Assembly (NCBI RefSeq): GCF_039524015.1
Contig: NZ_BAAAGF010000001.1
Location: 868,001 to 932,000, forward strand
DNA: 64,000 bases
Source: Gaetbulibacter_B jejuensis
GTDB lineage: Bacteria > Bacteroidota > Bacteroidia > Flavobacteriales > Flavobacteriaceae
Direction of reading: 5' to 3'
The first letter of the stretch is position 1. The number at the start of each line of letters is the position of its first letter. Shown piece after piece: positions 25,279-31,345 of the stretch. Made by a program: the position numbers and the translations under genes. The notes below the pieces were generated by a model. That model searched no databases. It saw only the letters and a list, made by a program, of their open reading frames with translations, and was not told the DNA's origin.

Positions 25279-25503
25279 CTACACACCCATTTGTAAAGCA
25301 GTAAAAATACTAGAAGATATTGGTCCACCTATTGCGAGTAAACCTAATCTAACTCCAATACTTGCACCCCCCCCCCCAACGGCAATACAAACTCCAGTTA
25401 CGATATCTGAAGCATCGCCACTAGAAATATTCTCTAATTCTTTAGATAGATAACCTAAAAACACAGTGATTAAGATTAATATAAGAAATAAGTAACTCAT
25501 CAT
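25279..25503 (-). CDS. Divergent bacteriocin-like precursor, probably frameshifted at its end
   Basis: A 74-codon ORF. From the ATG the N-terminus is a hydrophobic helix. A GTG further in would give a leader-like MFLGYLSKELENISSG followed by DASDIVTGVCIAVGGGG and a Gly-rich hydrophobic segment, resembling double-glycine-type precursors. Four Gly codons lie in an 11-nt G-run (C-run at 25367-25377). The frame ends ALQMGV, but one base earlier in register the same DNA reads FTNGCVGWTAYNTFD before a stop. This would restore the second Cys seen in the intact precursors. A 1-nt deletion near 25300 is the simplest explanation. Its start overlaps the preceding gene by ATGA. Confidence 0.6.
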   Translation of the reverse strand: MMSYLFLILILITVFLGYLSKELENISSGDASDIVTGVCIAVGGGGASIGVRLGLLAIGGPISSSIFTALQMGV

Positions 25504-25841
25504 ATAGTAAACTCTTTATTTAATTTTTTAATCAACTTATTGACGGTCTTGACATTTCTATTAAAGTTTACGGTTACATCTGTTAAATTTGTTGAAGTTA
25601 TTATTAATTTAGTTTTATCTGGATCTTCGTTTTCAGCATCAATAATTATAATTACTCCTGCTGGGCCAAAATTTGCACTTACATTTTTGGCGACTAAAAA
25701 TGTTTTTTCCTCATTAATATATTGAACATTATAAAACATTTTTTTTATGATATTTATACAGATTTCAAATACTTTGTTAGTCGATTCAGGTATTATTATA
25801 TTTTCAGAATATTTATCTACTCCCATTTTTATATTAGCCAA
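25500..25841 (-). CDS. Protein of unknown function in the ABC operon
   Basis: A 113-residue, soluble, alpha/beta protein without a signal peptide (TNKVFEICINIIKKMFYNVQ, then EKTFLVAKNVSANFGPAGV, DKTKLIITSTN and a C-terminal Lys-rich helix). The pattern resembles small lipid-binding or DUF1499-like beta-sheet proteins, but not convincingly. It overlaps the ATPase gene upstream by 13 nt and the divergent precursor downstream by 4 nt, so it is an integral part of this operon. Confidence 0.6.
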   Translation of the reverse strand: MANIKMGVDKYSENIIIPESTNKVFEICINIIKKMFYNVQYINEEKTFLVAKNVSANFGPAGVIIIIDAENEDPDKTKLIITSTNLTDVTVNFNRNVKTVNKLIKKLNKEFTI

Positions 25842-26572
25842 TTTAAATTACTATTTTCATTATTACTTTTAGAAACCTCTCCTTTTAAATCATTTTTTAG
25901 TTCTTCCATAGATTTATAAGAACTTTTATTGATAGTCTTTATCAATTTTCCATTATCAATAATCAAATATTTGTCACATATATCAATCACTAAATCTATA
26001 TGATGAGAAGTAATAATAAGTGTCTTACTATTGCTTAAATTAATTAAGAGTTTTTTTAAAACTTCCAAAGTTGAAATATCTAAATTGACAAAAGGTTCAT
26101 CATAAACCAACAATTTAGGGTTATGAATTAAAGATGCAGCAATAGTGACTTTACGTTTATTTCCTTCTGAAAAAGTTGATATTGGTTTTTCTTTTTCTTC
26201 AATTCCTAACAATTCAATTAAATCATTTATTCTTTTTTTTAACGATTTTGTTTCTAATTCTTGTGAATGAAATCTAGCCACAAAATATAAGTAGTTAATA
26301 ACATTAAACTCTTCAATATAATAAGGATAACTAAATATAAAGCCTGTGTTTTTTTTGTATTCATTTGTTTTGGGGTCTAATTTATCATTAAAAATAAAAA
26401 TCTCGCCTTTTTCATATTTAATCAAATTTCCTAATATGTTTATTAATGTGGTTTTGCCACTTCCATTGTTGCCAATTATCCCTATTGATTCATTTTGGTT
26501 TACCTTAAAAGAAAAATTGTCTAAAGCTATTTTATTCCTATATGATTTTGTGATATTTTTAAATTCTACCAT
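25829..26572 (-). CDS. ABC transporter ATP-binding protein (self-protection type candidate)
   Basis: A 247-residue ATPase. Walker A is GNNGSGKTTLIN (~37-48), the signature is FSEGNKRKVTIAASL (Ser-Glu-Gly in place of SGGQ, as often in ABC-2 exporters and drug-resistance ATPases), Walker B is LLVYDEPFVNLD, and the switch is ITSHH. It is shorter than exporter fusions and pairs with the two membrane genes upstream (26559 and 26900). Such modules in bacteriocin loci usually confer producer immunity, which is the likely role here. Confidence 0.88.
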   Translation of the reverse strand: MVEFKNITKSYRNKIALDNFSFKVNQNESIGIIGNNGSGKTTLINILGNLIKYEKGEIFIFNDKLDPKTNEYKKNTGFIFSYPYYIEEFNVINYLYFVARFHSQELETKSLKKRINDLIELLGIEEKEKPISTFSEGNKRKVTIAASLIHNPKLLVYDEPFVNLDISTLEVLKKLLINLSNSKTLIITSHHIDLVIDICDKYLIIDNGKLIKTINKSSYKSMEELKNDLKGEVSKSNNENSNLNWLI

Positions 26573-26909
26573 AGTTAAATAATAATATTATAAAATTACC
26601 TATTGCATGTACAAACAAAAGTAAAATAAGAAGACAGAATTTCACTACTCCAAATTCATATATGGATATATTATTTATTTTATAAAAAATTCTATAATTT
26701 TTATACCTTATTAATAATTGAGAGTAAAAAATGAAAAGAGTTATTGCTGAATTAGTGACATAAAAAACTACACTTAATCTGTTTAACCCCAAAAGGCTAA
26801 TAATAAATACATATAAAAATAGAATTAAAGCAAATAGGTGTATAAATCTTTTTACAATAAGAAATTTTAATAATAAATGAAATAATGTTAAATACTTCAT
26901 TAAAACCAA
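26559..26909 (-). CDS. Membrane subunit or fragment of the ABC module
   Basis: A 116-residue, strongly hydrophobic protein with about three transmembrane helices (LFALILFLYVFIISLLGL, NSAITLFIFYSQLLI, CLLILLLFVHAIGNFIILL). It overlaps the ATPase gene by 14 nt and the upstream permease by 10 nt. Together with that ORF it could form the permease, possibly as two halves of one ancestral gene split by a frameshift, since the other half ends just here. No family was recognised. Confidence 0.65.
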   Translation of the reverse strand: MVLMKYLTLFHLLLKFLIVKRFIHLFALILFLYVFIISLLGLNRLSVVFYVTNSAITLFIFYSQLLIRYKNYRIFYKINNISIYEFGVVKFCLLILLLFVHAIGNFIILLFNYGRI

Positions 26910-27496
26910 TATTTTGAATGTTTATAAAACATTAAACAAGTGAATATAATTATCAATCCATTAATCACTATTAGCCAAAACAAATTAACACTTTCAACAA
27001 ATGGAGAGACTAATGAATAGGGAATTAAATATATGATATAGTTTTTCACATTTGGAATTTGAATCGAGTTAAACATAAAAACCATTAATGTTATCAATCC
27101 GAAAATTACATTGGCAAAATTTCTTGTGTTTTTAGCCTTAAATTTTATGAAAAGAGTTATCCAAGTATAAAATAATTTTAACGAAGTTGAAGTAATAAAA
27201 ATAAATATTGCATTATAAATTGCTATCTTATTTATCAGAAAAATTAAAAAAAGAATTGAGGATGTCAATAGATAGTAGATGACTTCTTTAGTTATTAAAA
27301 AGTTCTTAAATGATTCAATCAAGAATTTTCTTGCAGTAATAGGAAATATGGAGTAGGTCTGTTTGTTCTTGTATAGGTAACTAAAATGTTTTTCTGTAAT
27401 CAACGATACCACAAACATCATTGAAATATCCAAAATAAAATATCCGTAAACAGATAAAATTAACTTCTCTTCATTAAAAAAATAAACCCAGAACAC
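26900..27496 (-). CDS. ABC-module permease-like protein, 5' end replaced by regulatory cassette
   Basis: Up to 198 codons, with about five transmembrane helices and basic cytosolic loops (SYLYKNKQTYSIFPITARKF), like ABC-2 permeases. The first codons (MFWVYFF) derive from the hairpin and T-tract of cassette B, and the only start there is a GTG in the hairpin. The first ATG in frame is at 27421 (MMFVVSLITEKHF). The native N-terminus therefore appears to have been lost when the cassette was joined. It may still be expressed from the cassette promoter; function is uncertain. Confidence 0.6.
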   Translation of the reverse strand: MFWVYFFNEEKLILSVYGYFILDISMMFVVSLITEKHFSYLYKNKQTYSIFPITARKFLIESFKNFLITKEVIYYLLTSSILFLIFLINKIAIYNAIFIFITSTSLKLFYTWITLFIKFKAKNTRNFANVIFGLITLMVFMFNSIQIPNVKNYIIYLIPYSLVSPFVESVNLFWLIVINGLIIIFTCLMFYKHSKYWF

Positions 27497-27617
27497 TTCT
27501 GGGTGAGTAAATATAATTTAACATGAAGCAATTAAGCTAATGAGATGTAATAAGTGGTTGATTTAGCGAATAAGTGGTAGGATTGATGTAATAAGTGGTT
27601 TTAAAAATAGAAAGTAT
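27486..27617 (-). promoter_or_regulatory. Cassette B: direct repeats, promoter and hairpin upstream of the ABC operon
   Basis: Almost identical to cassettes A and C. AATAAGTGGT repeats lie at 27549-27558, 27569-27578 and 27590-27599 (20 and 21 bp apart), and the hairpin ACCCAGAACACTTCTGGGT is at 27486-27504. Unlike A and C, no leader-coding sequence follows; the cassette is fused to a permease frame. This would place the putative self-protection operon under the same control as the peptides. Confidence 0.72.
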
Positions 27618-27929
27618 TTATAGTTTTACTATGATAGCGTAGGGTTTTTTGTATTTTATTTCTTTACCAAAAAGAAAGTAGCCTGTATTTAGGATAGCTG
27701 CAATTATAGAGGTTTTGATTAAAAGAAATAATGGCAGTATAAAATAGCTAACCAATAACTGCTTTTTTTTGAGCCCTAATATGTCTTCTATTTGCTCCTG
27801 AGTTAGTTGTTCAAGAAGAGAATTGTATAATAACTGTTCAGTATCTAGAAAGAAATTGGATAGTGAGCCAATGATTAAAGTTAGAAATACAATTAAAATA
27901 AAGATGCTAAAATTTTCAAATTTTTTCAT
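27618..27929 (-). CDS. Truncated six-helix membrane protein (N-terminal half)
   Basis: About 103 codons from the ATG at 27929 (MKKFENFS), an intact frame ending GKEIKYKKPYAIIVKL. It matches the first half of the 23242-23868 protein (QLTQEQIEDILGL, LPLFLLIKTSIIAAIL) and stops exactly where copies A and C stop, at the junction with cassette B. It overlaps the upstream 55-residue gene by 14 nt. It could be expressed as a two-helix protein, but the shared breakpoint suggests a truncation product rather than a separate gene. Confidence 0.65.
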   Translation of the reverse strand: MKKFENFSIFILIVFLTLIIGSLSNFFLDTEQLLYNSLLEQLTQEQIEDILGLKKKQLLVSYFILPLFLLIKTSIIAAILNTGYFLFGKEIKYKKPYAIIVKL

Positions 27930-28083
27930 TTTTCCTTTTAGAATGTATAGTATATGCAACAAATAGACATATATAAATAAAAGAGAATAAAACTAAAACC
28001 TTGTTAAATTCAAAAACTTTAAGTGTATCTAAAGACACTATTATACTGGCACATACTGCCAATAAAATATATAATATTTTCAT
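27916..28083 (-). CDS. 55-residue two-helix membrane protein
   Basis: ATG at 28081-28083. The product begins MKILYILLAVCASIIVSLD and has a second helix (KVLVLFSFIYICLFVAY) and a basic C-terminus (TIHSKRKNEKI). It lies between a 58-residue ORF and the truncated membrane protein, overlapping the latter. Its position and topology match the tiny proteins at 23861 and 29137. Candidate immunity or accessory function for precursor P3; no family was recognised. Confidence 0.6.
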   Translation of the reverse strand: MKILYILLAVCASIIVSLDTLKVFEFNKVLVLFSFIYICLFVAYTIHSKRKNEKI

Positions 28084-28140
28084 AATGATTATTTTAAGAA
28101 AAACTAGGAAGAGGTTACTTCCTAGTTTGCTAATCAATAA

Positions 28141-28317
28141 TTATTGTGCTGCATTATGTAGAAAGTTGCTAGCACAAATAACTGCTAGACTACCAATAGT
28201 TATTTGTTTTGAAAAGGAATTAATTACCAATTCATCGCTTCTCAATATATCTTTTGTGGCAAATGAGAGAGTTAATTGACCTACAATTAGGATAGTTAAA
28301 GATAATTTGTTATCCAT
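28141..28317 (-). CDS. 58-residue membrane protein downstream of P3
   Basis: ATG at 28315-28317 to TAA at 28141-28143. Product MDNKLSLTILIVGQLTLSFA..., with two hydrophobic stretches separated by KDILRSDELVINSFSKQ and a C-terminal ASNFLHNAAQ. It overlaps the end of the 68-residue gene by 8 nt, so translation is probably coupled. Unknown function; part of the P3 operon. Confidence 0.55.
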   Translation of the reverse strand: MDNKLSLTILIVGQLTLSFATKDILRSDELVINSFSKQITIGSLAVICASNFLHNAAQ

Positions 28318-28516
28318 TCAAAGTTCTATTCTTTTTAGAAATTGTTATGAAAGAACTTAATGCCACTAGAAACATACTCATCATACCTATGTAAGAACCT
28401 AATCTTTCCTTTTCACTTTGCTCTCCTAATAAAATCAAGGCTAGAAAAGCTCCAAAAATAGTTATACTTAGTACAAAAATGATGCTTGGTAAGTCTTTGT
28501 TTAAAAAAGGTTTCAT
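28310..28516 (-). CDS. 68-residue two-helix membrane protein downstream of P3
   Basis: Starts MKPFLNKDLPSIIFVLSI with two transmembrane helices (~10-30 and ~42-60) joined by a charged loop (GEQSEKERLGSY), ending KKNRTLNG. It is the first gene after the P3 precursor and its hairpin. This size, topology and position are typical for immunity proteins of unmodified bacteriocins, which is the most likely role but unproven. Confidence 0.62.
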   Translation of the reverse strand: MKPFLNKDLPSIIFVLSITIFGAFLALILLGEQSEKERLGSYIGMMSMFLVALSSFITISKKNRTLNG

Positions 28517-28543
28517 TTGAGTTTTCTTTTAAATTATTACTTT

Positions 28544-28569
28544 AAGCGAAAGATTATAATCTTCCGCTT
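28544..28569 (-). terminator. Hairpin directly after precursor P3
   Basis: AAGCGAAAGATT pairs with AATCTTCCGCTT around a short loop (one G-U pair), 8 nt past the P3 stop on the minus strand. It has the same placement as the hairpins after P1 (24055) and P4 (35677), so it is probably an attenuator or mRNA-end stabiliser that raises precursor output. Confidence 0.65.
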
Positions 28570-28576
28570 TATATAC

Positions 28577-28771
28577 TTATTCCATACAAGAAAGTGCTAC
28601 GGCAGAAGGCGCAATAGACCAACCTGCAGCAGCTAAAACAACTGCAGCGGTACCACCTGATGCAACGATTAGTGAGCCTAAAGCTATACCTGCACCAAGA
28701 ATTGCAAAACCACAACCAAGACTAATTCCACCTTCTACATTTTCCATTTGATTTAATTCTAAAGTTTTCAT
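28577..28771 (-). CDS. Double-glycine leader bacteriocin-like precursor (P3)
   Basis: A 64-residue precursor with leader MKTLELNQMENVEGG. The mature peptide (49 residues) is ISLGCGFAIL... ending AVALSCME. It is Ala/Gly/Val-rich, hydrophobic, with one Cys at position 5 and one three residues from the end. It sits 3' of cassette C and 5' of three small membrane-protein genes. The leader and first ~20 nt upstream are almost identical to those of the other precursors, while the mature part is unrelated in detail. Confidence 0.86.
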   Translation of the reverse strand: MKTLELNQMENVEGGISLGCGFAILGAGIALGSLIVASGGTAAVVLAAAGWSIAPSAVALSCME

Positions 28772-28932
28772 AAAAAATAGTTTTTAAATTAAAAAAATAA
28801 ACCCAGAACACTTCTGGGTGAGTAAATATAATTTAACATGAAGCAATTAAGCTAATGAGATGTAATAAGTGGTTGATTTAGCGAATAAGTGGTAGGATTG
28901 ATGTAATAAGTGGTTTTAAAAATAGAAAGTAT
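28772..28932 (-). promoter_or_regulatory. Cassette C: direct repeats, promoter and hairpin for P3
   Basis: AATAAGTGGT copies at 28864-28873, 28884-28893 and 28905-28914 (20 and 21 bp period), and hairpin ACCCAGAACACTTCTGGGT at 28801-28819. The sequence is nearly identical to cassettes A and B over more than 150 nt, and identity continues into the P3 leader codons and, on the other side, into a truncated membrane-protein gene. Confidence 0.75.
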
Positions 28933-29150
28933 TTATAGTTTTACTATGACAGCGTTGGGTTTTTTGTATTTTATTTCTTTACCAAAAAAGAAACACCTTA
29001 CGTCTAAAATGGTAAAGCTATGATTGATGTTGCGTAAAAAGATAAAATAACTAGTGCTTCACTATTAATAATGTGTTTTGAAACAATAGCTAAAACAATA
29101 GTTGATAAATTTAAAACACCGTAATAAATAGTGTTTTTATATTTTTTCAT
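28933..29150 (-). pseudogene. Third truncated copy of the six-helix membrane-protein gene
   Basis: From ATG 29150 the frame reads MKKYKNTIYYGVLNLST and onward to ATSIIALPF before a stop at 29004-29006. In another frame the DNA continues as CFFFGKEIKYKKPNAVIVKL to a stop at 28933. It therefore has an internal frameshift and deletion relative to the 23242-23868 protein, and ends at the same residue as copies A and B, directly at cassette C. Confidence 0.8.
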
Positions 29151-29310
29151 CAGTATTTTTTTTAATGAAAAATAGAAGTATCAAAGCAAAACTATAGAGA
29201 AAATAAATGACATAATCAGCAAACCAACTTTTATATATATCCATAACTTTTAAAATTAATAATACTGACGAAACCAGCATAAAAATTATAATAAATGTGC
29301 TTTTTTTCAT
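29137..29310 (-). CDS. 57-residue two-helix membrane protein
   Basis: ATG at 29308-29310. Product MKKSTFIIIFMLVSSVLLIL..., second helix YVIYFLYSFALILLFF, ending KKNTDEKI. It resembles the 57-residue protein at 23861 in size, topology and its place before the large membrane protein, which it overlaps by 14 nt. Its upstream precursor (29368-29526) is decayed, so it may be an orphan immunity-type gene. Confidence 0.58.
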   Translation of the reverse strand: MKKSTFIIIFMLVSSVLLILKVMDIYKSWFADYVIYFLYSFALILLFFIKKNTDEKI

Positions 29311-29367
29311 AATATAAGGTTGAAGAGCTAACTCAAAAGAAAGAATTAACTCTTGTTAAAAAGTTAA

Positions 29368-29526
29368 TCATCCAAATTTACAGGCAGCTGACATAGCAAG
29401 AAAAGCAATAGAAACCCACCCGCTGGTTTACAGAAATTTGTAGCTGCACCGATAGTTAGTGTAAATTGCACCCGCAATATATACTCCGTTACAAAATGCT
29501 TCATTTCCGTCTTCTAATGTTTTCAT
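29368..29526 (-). pseudogene. Decayed bacteriocin-like precursor (P7)
   Basis: ATG at 29526 gives MKTLEDGNEAFCNGVYIAG, i.e. the conserved MKTLE start, but the rest of the leader is lost. Two shifts of frame are then needed to read IGAATNFC and VSIAFLAMSAACKFG to a stop at 29368-29370. Conserved leader start, Gly/Ala-rich hydrophobic segments and terminal Cys identify it as a broken member of the precursor family. No cassette precedes it. Confidence 0.72.
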
Positions 29527-29567
29527 AAAAAATAAGGTTTAGAAATTGTGAATGGCGTTATTAACTT

Positions 29568-29705
29568 CTAATCTTTATTTGGTTTTTTGCTGAGATTTTG
29601 TTTTAATTTTTTGTGTAGATGTCTTATTTTTAAATAGAAATATATAAGTATAGGAAGTATGATTAACTGAAAAATGATAATCATTATAAGTGTTGCTTGT
29701 GACAT
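29568..29705 (-). CDS. 45-residue single-helix membrane protein (copy 1)
   Basis: ATG at 29703-29705, product MSQATLIMIIIFQLIILPIL followed by YFYLKIRHLHKKL and a basic tail ending KKPNKD. One N-terminal transmembrane helix and a Lys-rich cytosolic tail. A paralogue with the same layout lies at 30855-31007. Such small basic membrane proteins may be immunity factors or mini-proteins of unknown role. Confidence 0.5.
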   Translation of the reverse strand: MSQATLIMIIIFQLIILPILIYFYLKIRHLHKKLKQNLSKKPNKD

Positions 29706-30149
29706 AGTTATATTAAGATTTTGGAGCTTTTTTTACTATAACCTTATAGTTAAGACACTCGTTTTTTTATAAAGTCACCTTTTCTAAAAAATAGTTAACA
29801 TAAGTGAACAAGATATGGTAGGTATACAAGCTAGTATTAACAACGTAAAAGTATAATGTATTGTTTACGTATTTTTAAAAACAAATATAGTACCGCTATT
29901 ATTAACTTATTAATATGCTTTCAGCCTGTTAAAAAGGAAATCATTGTACTTGAGGAGATATAAGTTAGATTGCTCTAAATTGAAAAAGTGTGTAGAAGTG
30001 TAGACATAAAATAGCTTGTTTCATAGTATATAAAAACAAGAGATAGTTGTTTTTATGATGCATTATACTTTAGCTTAAGTAAAGTATTAGCTCTAATATT
30101 TTACCTTTAAGCTTTTAAATATATAGTCAAAAGTGTGTTAAAATAGTTA
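29706..30149. other. AT-rich region without a supportable gene
   Basis: About 440 nt with very high A+T and many stops in all frames. I see no cassette repeat, precursor leader or strong hairpin. It separates the decayed P7 block from the MepB-like gene. Confidence 0.5.
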
Positions 30150-30659
30150 TTATGCAGTATGTTTTTTATTATATAATATATTTACTTTTTTTATGTCAGT
30201 AAAGCAATTTATGTGATAAAAATAATTCATCTGCCATTTTTGAGTTTCTTTGGCTTGTTTATTTTTAATAGTATCCCAAGTTGTATAAATTCTAAAAGCT
30301 CTTTTCCCTTCTTTATTCAGGGTTGAAATAATACCATGTTTTATGAGCACAGATTTAGGAAACACAAACTGTCCAAATTTATTTTTAGCTCTTACGTTTA
30401 CTACAAAAAAATCTATTTGATCATTTTCGTCAAAAGGTTCAATTTGTCCTTTTTTGTTTCGTTTCCAAAATGTTACAAACTGACCAACTTTTTTTGGTGT
30501 TATTTTAGAGGTCCTACTTATAATATTTAGCTCGTTAAGTTTAAATGTACAAGCGTTATACTCTTTACTTTCGGATTCTATTTTAAAGTCCGAAATCTCT
30601 AGTAAGCATTTATCATAGACTTCTGCTTTAATTTGATTAAAATCTTTATTCAATTTCAT
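30150..30659 (-). CDS. MepB-family protein
   Basis: A 169-residue cytosolic protein with the MepB layout: EYNACTFKLNELNIISRTSKITPKKVGQF near the start, then FWKRNKKGQIEPFDEND, VNVRAKNKFGQFVFPKSVL and KRAFRIYTTWD. MepB proteins are found beside the mepRA multidrug efflux operon in staphylococci and alone elsewhere. Their biochemical role is unknown. No regulator or MATE transporter is next to it here. Its place in the bacteriocin island may be accidental. Confidence 0.82.
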   Translation of the reverse strand: MKLNKDFNQIKAEVYDKCLLEISDFKIESESKEYNACTFKLNELNIISRTSKITPKKVGQFVTFWKRNKKGQIEPFDENDQIDFFVVNVRAKNKFGQFVFPKSVLIKHGIISTLNKEGKRAFRIYTTWDTIKNKQAKETQKWQMNYFYHINCFTDIKKVNILYNKKHTA

Positions 30660-30854
30660 TTCTCTTTATATCAATAGCTTATTAAGAGCTAGAGCTGCTT
30701 GATTGAGGAAAAAAACTACAATACAATTACTCTATGTCTTACAAATTATTAGACAGATTATTTTGGATTGTAGTATTTTATTAGGTTTTATTTTGTTCAG
30801 TTTTAATGTTTTTTATAATTAAATTAGAAATTGTAAATGGCACTAGAAATTTCT

Positions 30855-31007
30855 TTATTTTTTCTCACCTAGCTCTTTAGTTACTGTTTTAGTGTGCTTT
30901 TGTTTTATGTCTTTATATGTAAACCTGTATTTTAAATATAAATATATAAGTATAGGGAGCATAAGTAGCTCAAATAAAATAATAATTATAACTGTTGCGA
31001 ATGACAT
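30855..31007 (-). CDS. 50-residue single-helix membrane protein (copy 2)
   Basis: ATG at 31005-31007, product MSFATVIIIILFELLMLPIL followed by YLYLKYRFTYKD and a basic C-terminus ending GEKK. It is a paralogue of the 45-residue protein at 29568. The two share the LxxLPILIYxYLK core, and similar flanking DNA (AGAAATTGTRAATGGC downstream) points to duplication of a ~200-nt block. Confidence 0.5.
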   Translation of the reverse strand: MSFATVIIIILFELLMLPILIYLYLKYRFTYKDIKQKHTKTVTKELGEKK

Positions 31008-31345
31008 TTAGATTAAAGGTTTAAGTGGTTGTTAAAACTTATTTAGTTGTATATGAGACACATACTTTGTGTAAAGTCACATTGGTTTTGAGAGAGCTTT
31101 AGAAATAGCTTTCAGTTTTAAAGAATATTTTGCTTGATCTAACCTCAAGTTCTATAAGTAAATAGGATATTTTAAGTAGCTTAAAAAGGTTAAAAACATC
31201 TTTGTAAGTGACTAAATAAGTAATGCTGGGTCAATAGGGTTGTAGGGTATCATGTGCCTTAAAGTTAAAAATGATAATAACTTAATTTGTTTAAATACTT
31301 ATGAATAACTATTTTTTAGTGTTATTTTAAATTAAATAGCTGGTT
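31008..31345. other. Intergenic region upstream of the sensor kinase gene
   Basis: About 340 nt separating a minus-strand mini-gene from the plus-strand kinase gene. It holds no ACCACTTATT repeat, so the kinase-regulator pair does not appear to share the peptide cassettes' operator. No clear TAnnTTTG box was found near the start. Confidence 0.45.

Noticed and set aside
28001..28279. 92-codon plus-strand ORF
   Set aside because: It is antisense to two small membrane-protein genes that fit the minus-strand P3 operon with overlapping starts and stops.
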